A DNA stretch of 5,661 nucleotides. Origin: Treponema sp. (GTDB lineage: Bacteria; Spirochaetota; Spirochaetia; Treponematales; Breznakiellaceae). The notes beneath the pieces are model-generated. The model saw only the letters and a program-made list of their open reading frames with translations. It did no database searches and was not told where the DNA came from. A program made the position numbers and the translations under genes. This document shows, piece by piece, positions 1 through 5,508 of this stretch (within the stretch, counting starts at the first letter, position 1; the number at the start of each line of letters is the position of its first letter). Location: the NCBI GenBank assembly GCA_031270205.1, contig JAISYA010000092.1, positions 1 through 5,661 on the forward strand, given 5' to 3'.

Positions 1-847
1 TGCCCGCCATAAAATTACGGTTCCGCTGGCCCGCGGCGGTGGCGAAATAATTTTCCGCGAATCCCAAAGCCCCCGGCAGCAGGGGAAGGGAAGCGCTGTC
101 GATTGCCAATGTGTGGGAAGCGCCGGCCATCTCCGCCGCGTGAACCGCGAGGCCGAAACCGGTAACGTCGGTGCAGCCGTGCGCTCCCCCGCCGGCGATT
201 TTTTCGGAAGCCTGCCGGTTGAGCCTTTCCATGGAATCGGCCGCGGCCTTTACAATATGCGGCCCGGCCTTTCCTGCCCGCAGCGCCGCCATAACAAGCC
301 CTGTCCCCAGGGCCTTGGTAAGGATCAGCGCGTCGCCGGTTTTACAGGCGTCATTGCGAAGCACATAACGCGGGTCGATAATGCCGTTCACCGCCAGTCC
401 GTACTTTGGTTCATGATCAAAAATCGAATGGCCTCCGGCTATCACCGCGCCGGCTTCAAGAACCTTGGCCGCGCCTCCGGCGAGAATATCCCTGAGTATC
501 GCCCGGTCGAATTTTTCGGGAAAACAAATGAGGTTCAGCACGAACAGCGGCCTGGCGCCCATGGCATAAATGTCGCTTAACGCGTTGGCCGCGGCGATCT
601 TGCCGAAGAGAAAAGGATCGTCTATCATGGGCGAGAAAAAATCAACCGTGGAAACCAGCGCCCGGTTTTCATCAATCCGGTACACCGCCGCGTCGTCCCT
701 GCCTTCAAAGCCCACAAGGAGACTGGAATCGGTTTTTACCTGCAAACCGGCAAGCAAATCCGCCAGTTCGCCCGGACCGATTTTTGCCCCGCAGCCCCCC
801 GAAGTGCAATTTGATAGCAGGCTTTCCGCGCCGTTGATTTGCCCCAT
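1..847 (-). CDS. selD: Selenide, water dikinase (selenophosphate synthetase), C-terminus cut by window edge
   Basis: This cytosolic enzyme makes selenophosphate from selenide and ATP, the selenium donor for selenocysteine and selenouridine. Reading from 847 towards 1, 282 residues are open without a stop, and roughly 60 residues are missing compared with the usual length of about 345. Residues 16-25 read SGGCGAKIGP, the catalytic loop: Cys19 matches E. coli Cys17 and Lys22 matches Lys20, while the second Cys of the E. coli loop is Ala21. Further SelD signatures are the Asp pair at 51-52 (GRDDAAV), VDFFSPMIDDP at 68-78, NALSDIYAMGA at 88-98 and CTDVTGFGL near residue 222, which bind Mg-ATP in the family. 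ATG 847 is the first start after an in-frame stop at 868-866 and puts Cys19 the expected distance from the N-terminus. No convincing Shine-Dalgarno precedes it. The gene is divergent from the P-loop/Asp23 gene. The catalytic residue is Cys (TGC at 793-791), not selenocysteine. Confidence 0.96.
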   Translation of the reverse strand, partial: MGQINGAESLLSNCTSGGCGAKIGPGELADLLAGLQVKTDSSLLVGFEGRDDAAVYRIDENRALVSTVDFFSPMIDDPFLFGKIAAANALSDIYAMGARPLFVLNLICFPEKFDRAILRDILAGGAAKVLEAGAVIAGGHSIFDHEPKYGLAVNGIIDPRYVLRNDACKTGDALILTKALGTGLVMAALRAGKAGPHIVKAAADSMERLNRQASEKIAGGGAHGCTDVTGFGLAVHAAEMAGASHTLAIDSASLPLLPGALGFAENYFATAAGQRNRNFMAG

Positions 848-852
848 GGATA

Positions 853-881
853 AGTATATTCCGCTTTATCAACACGGACAA
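853..881 (-). promoter_or_regulatory. Predicted sigma-70-type promoter of selD, placed for a leaderless transcript
   Basis: On the minus strand a -35 box TTGTCC (881-876) is followed by a 17-nt spacer and a -10 box TATACT (858-853), four of six and five of six matches to consensus. The -10 ends only five bases before the selD ATG at 847, so the expected +1 falls on or next to the A of the start codon. This fits the lack of a Shine-Dalgarno. It is inferred from sequence only; a more distal promoter is not excluded. Confidence 0.55.
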
Positions 882-910
882 GACAGGCAGGAAGGGCATC
901 GCGTTTGCTT

Positions 911-925
911 TTCCCGCTTCGGGAA
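911..925. other. Small perfect hairpin upstream of selD
   Basis: TTCCCG (911-916), a CTT loop and CGGGAA (920-925) form a perfect 6-bp stem. It lies 64 nt upstream of the selD start and upstream of the predicted selD promoter, so it would be transcribed with selD only if a second, more distal promoter exists. There is no T-run on the plus side, and on the minus side it is followed by AAAAG, so it is not a typical terminator. Confidence 0.35.
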
Positions 926-1057
926 TCCGCTAAAAACCGCACTATTTCCGAAAAAATTGCACCGCGAAGCCGAAAAGCCGAAAAAGGAAGGAGAAAAAGG
1001 GATATTTCCTTAAAAACTTCTTCGGCTTTGAGGTTAAAATCTCTTCGATCCTGGTAT

Positions 1058-1085
1058 TTCGCAAGTCTGGTTTAATACCCCGTGG
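1058..1085 (+). repeat. Dispersed intergenic repeat, copy 1 (left-arm unit)
   Basis: This 28-nt segment matches 5544-5571 at 26 of 28 positions, including the identical core aagtctggtttaataccccg (1063-1082 and 5549-5568). Copy 2 has a perfect inverted partner of this arm. Here the partner is only loosely preserved, at 1134-1148 (10 of 15 positions against the consensus right arm), giving a possible element of about 84 bp. Both copies lie in non-coding DNA just upstream of a gene. The sharing is directly visible; that it belongs to a genome-wide family is inference. Confidence 0.75.
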
Positions 1086-1114
1086 AGGCTCATCGGGAAT
1101 TTGAAAGTAAACGC

Positions 1115-1129
1115 CGGCGCCCTGCGCCG
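1115..1129. other. GC-rich hairpin inside repeat copy 1 region
   Basis: CGGCGC (1115-1120), loop CCT and GCGCCG (1124-1129) form a perfect 6-bp GC stem. It sits between the left arm of repeat copy 1 and its putative degenerate right arm, as the 5566-5581 hairpin sits inside copy 2. No T-run follows, so terminator function is unlikely. Confidence 0.4.
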
Positions 1130-1159
1130 AGTCCGTATTCAAGTTGACGTTTTAAGTAC

Positions 1160-1173
1160 TATAATAAAAGGAG
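1160..1173 (+). promoter_or_regulatory. -10 box and abutting Shine-Dalgarno of the P-loop/Asp23 gene
   Basis: A perfect -10 hexamer TATAAT lies at 1160-1165, and AAGGAG at 1168-1173 directly touches the ATG at 1174. No good -35 lies 16-18 nt upstream (TTCAAG at 1138-1143 is the best, three of six). If the -10 is used, transcription would start around 1172, leaving almost no leader. If the Shine-Dalgarno is used from a longer transcript, its spacing to ATG is unusually short. Which applies cannot be decided from the sequence. Confidence 0.4.
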
Positions 1174-2031
1174 ATGCTTTTTGATTTTTTGTTTGCCATT
1201 AAACGGATAAAAGTCTTCGCCCTCATCGGAGAAAGCGGTACGGGAAAAAGTTTCCGGGCCAAGCTTGTGGCCCAGAAATACGGCATCGACTATATCATTG
1301 ATGACGGGCTTTTGATAAAGGAAAACCGTATCCTCGCGGGCCATTCGGCAAAAAAAGAAAAGACATTTCTCGCGGCGGTCAAAATGGCCCTCTTTGACAG
1401 TAAATCCCACCGCGATGAAGTGGCCCGCAAGCTCCAGAGCGAAAAGATCAAGCGCATCCTGCTGCTGGGAACCTCGGAAAAAATGGTGTACAAAATAGCC
1501 GCCCGTCTGCAGCTTCCCTCGCCCTCGAAGATTGTCAAAATTGAGGATATCGCCTCCCAGGACGAAATTGAAAGGGCCATTAGGACCAGACGCATCGAAG
1601 GCAAGCACGTGATCCCCGTGCCCTCTATTGAGGTTAAACGGAGCTACCCCAACATCTTTTACGACGCCATAAAAATATTCAAACGGCGCAAAGTGCCGGG
1701 CGGCATCGGTCCCACCCCCAGAGTCCACGAAAAATCGGTCGTCCGGCCGGAGTACTCAAAACGGGGTAAAGTGATCATTTCCGAGGCGGCCCTGAGCCAG
1801 ATGGTTATCCACTGTGTTGACGAGTACAACCAGAACATACGGATAAAAAAAATTCTCGTTAAAGATGACGAGATGGGCTACCGTCTGGTGATCACGATAG
1901 ACGTGCCTTACGGAATTCAGCTGGGGGGAAATATCCACGAGCTGCAGCAGTACATCATCGACAACATTGAGCGCTACACGGGAATTTTAATTGAGGAAGT
2001 GAATATTATTATTGACAAGATAACTCAATGA
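1174..2031 (+). CDS. P-loop NTPase fused to a C-terminal Asp23/Gls24-like (DUF322) domain
   Basis: This 285-residue protein has no signal peptide or membrane segment and is predicted cytosolic. A hydrophobic strand VFALI (14-18) leads into a Walker A loop GESGTGKS (19-26). A likely nucleotide-fold region follows, with YIIDDGLLI (40-48), ILLLGTSEKM starting near 95 and the conserved-looking GKHVIPVPSIEVKR. After a basic linker (about 169-197), residues 198-283 resemble the Asp23/Gls24 alkaline-shock family: ISEAALSQMV, LVITIDVPYG and a closing IERYTGILIEEVNIIID. The function is unknown; Asp23-family proteins in other bacteria are linked to envelope stress or membrane-associated complexes, and the P-loop suggests nucleotide-dependent activity. 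ATG 1174 is used because an in-frame stop lies at 1165-1167 and it leaves a short N-terminus before the Walker A strand; TTG 1189 is an alternative. The next gene starts 18 nt downstream, suggesting an operon. The two domains are fairly clear to me; the role is not. Confidence 0.85.
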   Translation: MLFDFLFAIKRIKVFALIGESGTGKSFRAKLVAQKYGIDYIIDDGLLIKENRILAGHSAKKEKTFLAAVKMALFDSKSHRDEVARKLQSEKIKRILLLGTSEKMVYKIAARLQLPSPSKIVKIEDIASQDEIERAIRTRRIEGKHVIPVPSIEVKRSYPNIFYDAIKIFKRRKVPGGIGPTPRVHEKSVVRPEYSKRGKVIISEAALSQMVIHCVDEYNQNIRIKKILVKDDEMGYRLVITIDVPYGIQLGGNIHELQQYIIDNIERYTGILIEEVNIIIDKITQ

Positions 2032-2035
2032 CGGC

Positions 2036-2042
2036 AGGGGAG
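2036..2042 (+). promoter_or_regulatory. Ribosome binding site of the peptidase-MA/TPR gene
   Basis: AGGGGAG lies 7 nt before ATG 2050 and only 4 nt after the stop of the preceding gene. This is a normal Shine-Dalgarno arrangement and supports both the chosen start and translation from a shared transcript. Confidence 0.7.
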
Positions 2043-2049
2043 ATAAAAA

Positions 2050-3192
2050 ATGAAACGCATAATTCTTCGCGGTTTACTGTTGTGTGCATTCGCCTTTGCG
2101 GCGGCGCTTGGTATGCCCGCCGATACCGCTGTACGCACTGAGCATTTCGAAGTTATTTCCGATGGGGATGACGCCGGATTAATAGCCCGTGAAATGGAAG
2201 AACGTTTTGACGTGTACGACCGGCTGATTCGTTTTGATCCGGCGGTTCTGTCCGGGCCGCTGCGGGTCCGGGCCTTCGGGAAAAAAGAAGCGTATAACGC
2301 CTATGTCGTTTCACGGTTCGGCTCTGAAGCGCCCGGCGCGGTGTACCTGCACTACGGTGAGGCCGGACAGCGGGAACTGGTGATCAGCCGGGACGCGGGG
2401 GACGCTCTTTCCTATCAGTCCTTTCTCCAGTTTTTCAGGGCCTTTGTGCCCCAGCCCCCGGCCTGGATGAAAGAAGGCCTCGCCGTCTATTTCAGCAGTC
2501 TGGTCCGGAGTGATGAGGGAGAACTCTCCCTTAGGGAAAATCTCGACTGGCTTGAGACGGTCAAGACGCTTGCGAATCCGCCCTCGCCTGAGGCAATCCT
2601 GTTGGCGGACACCGGGGAAAGGCCGGAGCCTTTTCCGGCCCTCGCCTGGTCCCTCGTCTCGTTTTTCCTTAACAGCGGAAAAGAAGAGTACGTCCGTTCC
2701 CTCACCGACAGCTTCATGGTTCTTTCAGCCGACAGCAGCGCCGCTGAAAACGCCGGCGCGGTAATGAAACGAATTGCGCGCTGGAATAACATGGAAAACC
2801 TCGCCGCCGATTACCGGCGCTATCTGGAATCAAGAAAGACCCTTGTGGAACTTATCGCCGGGGGCCAGCGGGCCTACGCCGGCGGCGACATGGCCGGGGC
2901 GGAGGCGGCTTTCAGGGCCGTTCTGGAACGGAAGGCGGACCACTATGTGCCTTATTACTACCTGGGTCTTATTGCGTATAACGCGAAAAACTATCCCCTG
3001 GCCGAGGAGCATTACTTTAGCAGCCTGGGATACGGAGCGGAAAACGCCCTGGTTTTTTACGCCCTGGGCCTGAACGCAGCAGCAGCGGGCAGCAACGCCG
3101 AGGCCGCCGATTACCTGCGTCAGGCCGCCGAAATCGCCCCGGACCGTTACCGGGAAAAAGCGGAAGATCTCATCGCGCGTCTGCTTAATTGA
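2050..3192 (+). CDS. Exported peptidase-MA-like protein with C-terminal TPR repeats, probably catalytically inactive
   Basis: The 380-residue product begins with a basic, hydrophobic signal peptide (about 1-24, likely type I cleavage near ADT), so it is probably periplasmic. Residues 25-150 resemble a gluzincin peptidase-MA/DUF1570 fold: an opening VRTEHFEVISDG strand and PPAWMKEGLAVYF (136-148), matching the family's WLxEGLAxY segment with its glutamate at 142. The upstream HExxH zinc motif is absent; the corresponding stretch reads SYQSFLQFF (121-129). Residues 265-367 form about three TPR-like helix pairs, for example YYYLGLIAYNAKNYPLAEEHY (302-322) and VFYALGLNAAAAGSNAEAADY (335-355), so the protein probably acts through protein binding. 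It follows the P-loop/Asp23 gene by 18 nt, likely in one operon, and ends facing the minus-strand reductase. No lipobox is seen: Cys12 lies within LLLC without a small residue before it. The domain call rests on motif recognition. Confidence 0.82.
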   Translation: MKRIILRGLLLCAFAFAAALGMPADTAVRTEHFEVISDGDDAGLIAREMEERFDVYDRLIRFDPAVLSGPLRVRAFGKKEAYNAYVVSRFGSEAPGAVYLHYGEAGQRELVISRDAGDALSYQSFLQFFRAFVPQPPAWMKEGLAVYFSSLVRSDEGELSLRENLDWLETVKTLANPPSPEAILLADTGERPEPFPALAWSLVSFFLNSGKEEYVRSLTDSFMVLSADSSAAENAGAVMKRIARWNNMENLAADYRRYLESRKTLVELIAGGQRAYAGGDMAGAEAAFRAVLERKADHYVPYYYLGLIAYNAKNYPLAEEHYFSSLGYGAENALVFYALGLNAAAAGSNAEAADYLRQAAEIAPDRYREKAEDLIARLLN

Positions 3193-3221
3193 GCCGGTTC
3201 CAAAACACGCCGCCTTCAGGC

Positions 3222-3235
3222 CGCCGCAAGCGGCG
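3222..3235. other. GC-rich hairpin in the convergent intergenic gap
   Basis: CGCCG (3222-3226), a CAAG tetraloop and CGGCG (3231-3235) form a short stem 29 nt after the TPR-protein stop. A second GCCGCC block at about 3209-3214 offers an alternative pairing. No T-run follows on the plus strand; on the minus strand TGTTTTGG follows about 14 nt later. It may contribute to termination in either direction but is not a textbook terminator. Confidence 0.3.
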
Positions 3236-3292
3236 CGGCAGCGCGTATCCCGAAGGTTCTTTCCAATAGCCGGTATGTAGAATGTTTCGCAC

Positions 3293-3315
3293 AGAACGCT
3301 ATAGTCGTTCTTTCC
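3293..3315 (+). terminator. Possible weak terminator of the plus-strand operon
   Basis: AGAACG (3293-3298) and CGTTCT (3306-3311) form a 6-bp stem with a 7-nt loop, followed by a short pyrimidine run TTCC. It lies just before the stop codon of the converging reductase gene. The stem is AT-containing and the T-run is short, so the call is tentative. The 9-mer GTTCTTTCC at the 3' side also occurs at 3256-3264. Confidence 0.3.
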
Positions 3316-4518
3316 TTATCCCTCCAACCGCTTCCGTTTTTTCCCCAGAAAGCCCCGTACGATAAAGCCGCCCAGCCTTAACCAGAAAGGCTCCATCCGC
3401 CCGCGGACCAGGCCGAGGGATTCGATGATGGGCAGGCGCTGGGGGCAGTGGGATTCGCACTTACCGCATTTGACGCAGAGGCCGGGACCGCTTCCGCGCT
3501 CCGATGTGAGGGCGGTGCTGGTAACAAATTGCTGCATACCCGCCACATAACCGATGGAAAACGAGGTGTTATACGCGGCGAAACAGCCGGGGATGTTGAC
3601 TCCCCGCGGACAGGGCATACAGTAGTTGCAGCCGGTACAGCGTATCCGGCAGGCCCGGTTTACCAGTTCAAGAACCTGGCGGTATACGTCCGCCTCAGCC
3701 GGGCCGAGCATTCCGGGCCTGGCCTCGCCGGCGAGGCGGAGGTTTTCCTCAAGCTGGGAGATGTCGTTCATTCCGGAGAGCAGCAGGGTTACTTCCTCCT
3801 GATTCCACACCCAGTTCAGCCCCCATCCTGCGGGGGAGAGCGCGGGGTTCGCCTTTTTGAAAATATCTACCGCGGCGGGGGGAAGGCCGTTGGCGAGTTT
3901 CCCGCCCAGCAGCGGCTCCATGATCATGACCGGCATTTTTTCGGCGGCTTTTTTCAGACCCGTAACTCCGGCCTGAAAATTTTCATCCGAGTAATTGTAC
4001 TGTATAAGGCACATCTCCCAGTCATAGTCGTCAATGATCTTGCAGAATTCATCGCAGCTGCCGTGATAGGAAAAACCGGTTTGCCGTATCAGGCCCGCCT
4101 TCTTTTTTTCGGCAAGCCAGCGTTCTATCCCCCAGCCTTTGAGCTTGGCCCAGAGGGCCGTGTCAGTGAGCATGTGCAGAAGGTAATAGTCGATGTAGTT
4201 TGTCCGCAGCCGTTCCAGCTCTTTGTTGAAATACCGGTCAAAATCGGCGGGACCTTTCAGCAAAACCGCCGGCAGCTTGGATGCGATATAAACCTTTTTC
4301 CGGACTCCGTGCTTCCCGAAAACAGCCCCCAGCGCTTCCTCGCTGCCTGGGTAAATCCAGGCGGTATCAAAATAATTCACCCCGCCCTCTATGGCGCGCA
4401 TTACCAGCGCTTCGGTTTTCCGCATATCAATCACGCTGAAGCTCCTGGGAAAACGCATACACCCAAAGCCCAGCGCCGACAGCCTGTTCCCCGACCTCTT
4501 GTCTATTCTGTATTGCAC
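3316..4518 (-). CDS. Aldo/keto reductase with C-terminal 4Fe-4S ferredoxin-like domain
   Basis: This 400-residue cytosolic protein joins an NADPH-type aldo/keto reductase barrel to an iron-sulphur tail (COG1453-type). The barrel opens with LSALGFGCMRFP (13-24) and keeps the AKR tetrad Asp51 (NYFDTAW), Tyr56, Lys81 (ASKLP) and His115 (YLLHM). Barrel strands continue through GFSYHG (148-153), LIQYNYSD (171-178), VMIMEPLLGGKL (197-208) and LLLSGMND (246-252). The tail has C294-x2-C297-x2-C300-x2-C303-P, with an extra Cys290, and a classical C348-x2-C351-x2-C354-x3-C358-P, enough for two clusters. The substrate is unknown; the tail suggests an electron relay to or from ferredoxin. The start is GTG at 4518, with GGAGGA four bases upstream (4528-4523). 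The lipoprotein gene lies upstream on the same strand with a 69-nt gap, so they may be cotranscribed. The family is confident, the reaction is not. Confidence 0.93.
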   Translation of the reverse strand: MQYRIDKRSGNRLSALGFGCMRFPRSFSVIDMRKTEALVMRAIEGGVNYFDTAWIYPGSEEALGAVFGKHGVRKKVYIASKLPAVLLKGPADFDRYFNKELERLRTNYIDYYLLHMLTDTALWAKLKGWGIERWLAEKKKAGLIRQTGFSYHGSCDEFCKIIDDYDWEMCLIQYNYSDENFQAGVTGLKKAAEKMPVMIMEPLLGGKLANGLPPAAVDIFKKANPALSPAGWGLNWVWNQEEVTLLLSGMNDISQLEENLRLAGEARPGMLGPAEADVYRQVLELVNRACRIRCTGCNYCMPCPRGVNIPGCFAAYNTSFSIGYVAGMQQFVTSTALTSERGSGPGLCVKCGKCESHCPQRLPIIESLGLVRGRMEPFWLRLGGFIVRGFLGKKRKRLEG

Positions 4519-4522
4519 AATA

Positions 4523-4528
4523 TCCTCC
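4523..4528 (-). promoter_or_regulatory. Ribosome binding site that supports the GTG start of the reductase
   Basis: On the minus strand GGAGGA precedes GTG 4518 by 4 nt. No ATG lies within the first residues before the conserved LGFGCMRFP strand (Met21 is inside it), so the RBS decides in favour of the GTG. Confidence 0.65.
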
Positions 4529-4534
4529 GTCTCC

Positions 4535-4540
4535 AGTATA
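4535..4540 (-). promoter_or_regulatory. Possible -10 box in the lipoprotein-reductase gap
   Basis: TATACT on the minus strand, preceded by TTG, lies about 17 nt upstream of the reductase GTG. No recognisable -35 occurs 16-18 nt further upstream. It could be a weak internal promoter that uncouples the reductase from the lipoprotein gene, or a chance match in an AT-rich gap. Confidence 0.25.
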
Positions 4541-4587
4541 CAAATTATCGTTGTTTTGGCAGAGATGGAAAAAAGGCTGAAAACCGC

Positions 4588-5508
4588 TTACTTCAGCACG
4601 ACGGAACTGCCCGAATGGTCAAAGCCCATGTGGAATTGGGGAAGCCAGGAGACGCCGGTACCCACTTCCGCCTCGCCGGTAAAGCGGTAGCGTACCATCC
4701 GCATGGCGATTATTTCATCCAGGAGATGGCGTTTCATGTCGATAAAATTCATCACGAGAAACAGATTCGTTTCCGCGGAACCCTGCGCGGGAATTTGCAG
4801 CATGTCCCGTTTTTTGCCGTTGGCCCAAAAACGGCCTTCGCCGTACAGTTCGTAATCAAAAGAGGAAAGGGACAGCGGGAACAGGTTGGGGTTATCAATG
4901 CGCAGACTTACGCGGAAGCGGGTGTTGATCAGCTCCGCCTGCATAATGGCGATGGAAGTGATCGTAAACTCAGGTTCCCTGATCCGGGGGAAGGCGGCTT
5001 CGGCGGAGACCGCGCCGGAAAGGGGAGCGGCCTCGCCATAACGGTACGCCAGATCAATGCTGAGATTTGCCAGAAAGCCGTCCGCGTCCGCGGGCCCGGC
5101 CTCTTCCGCCGGGGCTTGCAGGTTTATCTCAAGGATAAGGGTTTTGTCAATTCCGGCGAGGGAGCCGGCGCTGAAGCGCGCGCCGGAGATGGCGGCCCCG
5201 TCCACTGTAAGCGCGGCGGGCGTTTCCTCACCGTTCAGGCTGAGTTTCCAGCCCCGAATCTCAATGTCCAGGGGGCCGGAGCGGGGATTTTCAGCTTTCA
5301 GGTGATAATAAAGCGTGATGAGATCGGGGCGCTCCGCCTCAACGCGATCGAATTCCAGCGCGGCAACGGGGGTTTTTTCTTGCGGTGGAACCGGCGCAAC
5401 CGGCGGCGGCGGAGCGGCGGGCTGCGGGGTCTTGCAGGCTGAAAGCATCAGGAGGAACAGCGGTAATACAAGCGGGAGCGGGCGAAGCGTTTTCGAACAC
5501 TTTTGCAT
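4588..5508 (-). CDS. Lipoprotein with two LEA14/WHy-like domains
   Basis: The 306-residue product starts with a lipoprotein signal: basic N-terminus, hydrophobic core LPLVLPLFLLML (11-22) and lipobox LSAC, with Cys25 as the lipidated residue. A Pro/Ala-rich linker follows (29-48), probably spacing the domain from the membrane. Residues about 50-172 and 179-300 look like two copies of an LEA type 2/WHy beta-sandwich. In the second, RVSLRIDNPNLFPLSLSSFDY (199-219) carries the typical NPN turn; in the first, HLKAENPRSGPLDIEI (69-84) is the matching segment. Such domains are thought to bind or stabilise other molecules in the envelope; the specific role is unknown. ATG 5508 is preferred over an in-frame upstream ATG at 5595, since that extension of 29 residues would run through the inverted repeat and bury the signal peptide. 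GGGG sits only 2 nt before the start. The reductase gene follows 69 nt downstream. Confidence 0.85.
   Translation of the reverse strand: MQKCSKTLRPLPLVLPLFLLMLSACKTPQPAAPPPPVAPVPPQEKTPVAALEFDRVEAERPDLITLYYHLKAENPRSGPLDIEIRGWKLSLNGEETPAALTVDGAAISGARFSAGSLAGIDKTLILEINLQAPAEEAGPADADGFLANLSIDLAYRYGEAAPLSGAVSAEAAFPRIREPEFTITSIAIMQAELINTRFRVSLRIDNPNLFPLSLSSFDYELYGEGRFWANGKKRDMLQIPAQGSAETNLFLVMNFIDMKRHLLDEIIAMRMVRYRFTGEAEVGTGVSWLPQFHMGFDHSGSSVVLK

Larger units (their letters stand above)
848..1173. other. Non-coding divergent intergenic region between selD and the P-loop/Asp23 gene
   Basis: This stretch of 326 bases holds no credible gene; the short open frames crossing it have no recognisable product and overlap the repeat. 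It contains the selD promoter (853-881), a perfect 6-bp hairpin (911-925), a purine-rich tract around 980-1005, a repeat copy from 1058, a 6-bp hairpin (1115-1129) and a -10 box next to the start of the plus-strand gene. No tRNA, riboswitch or T-box pattern was recognised. Confidence 0.7.

Noticed and set aside
113..1013. Plus-strand frames of 155 and 147 codons across selD
   Set aside because: They are antisense to a well-supported selD; the second also runs into the non-coding divergent region.
1058..1085. CRISPR repeat
   Set aside because: Only two copies occur, 4.5 kb apart, with no spacer spacing and no cas genes.
942..1142. Minus-strand 66-codon frame between selD and the next gene
   Set aside because: It reads through the repeat copy (its RGIKPD peptide also appears in the frame through copy 2), which shows it comes from repeat sequence and not from a gene.
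1144..1149. TTGACG as the -35 box of the P-loop/Asp23 gene
   Set aside because: It lies only 10 nt from the TATAAT at 1160, and no -10-like hexamer sits 16-18 nt downstream of it.
1159..1728. Minus-strand open frame of 189 codons opposite the P-loop/Asp23 gene
   Set aside because: It overlaps a gene with a clear Walker A motif and shows no domain of its own.
3448..5442. Plus-strand open frame of 664 codons
   Set aside because: It lies antisense to both the reductase and the lipoprotein gene, spans their intergenic gap and has no recognisable domain. The two minus-strand proteins have clear family motifs, so this is a GC-driven shadow.
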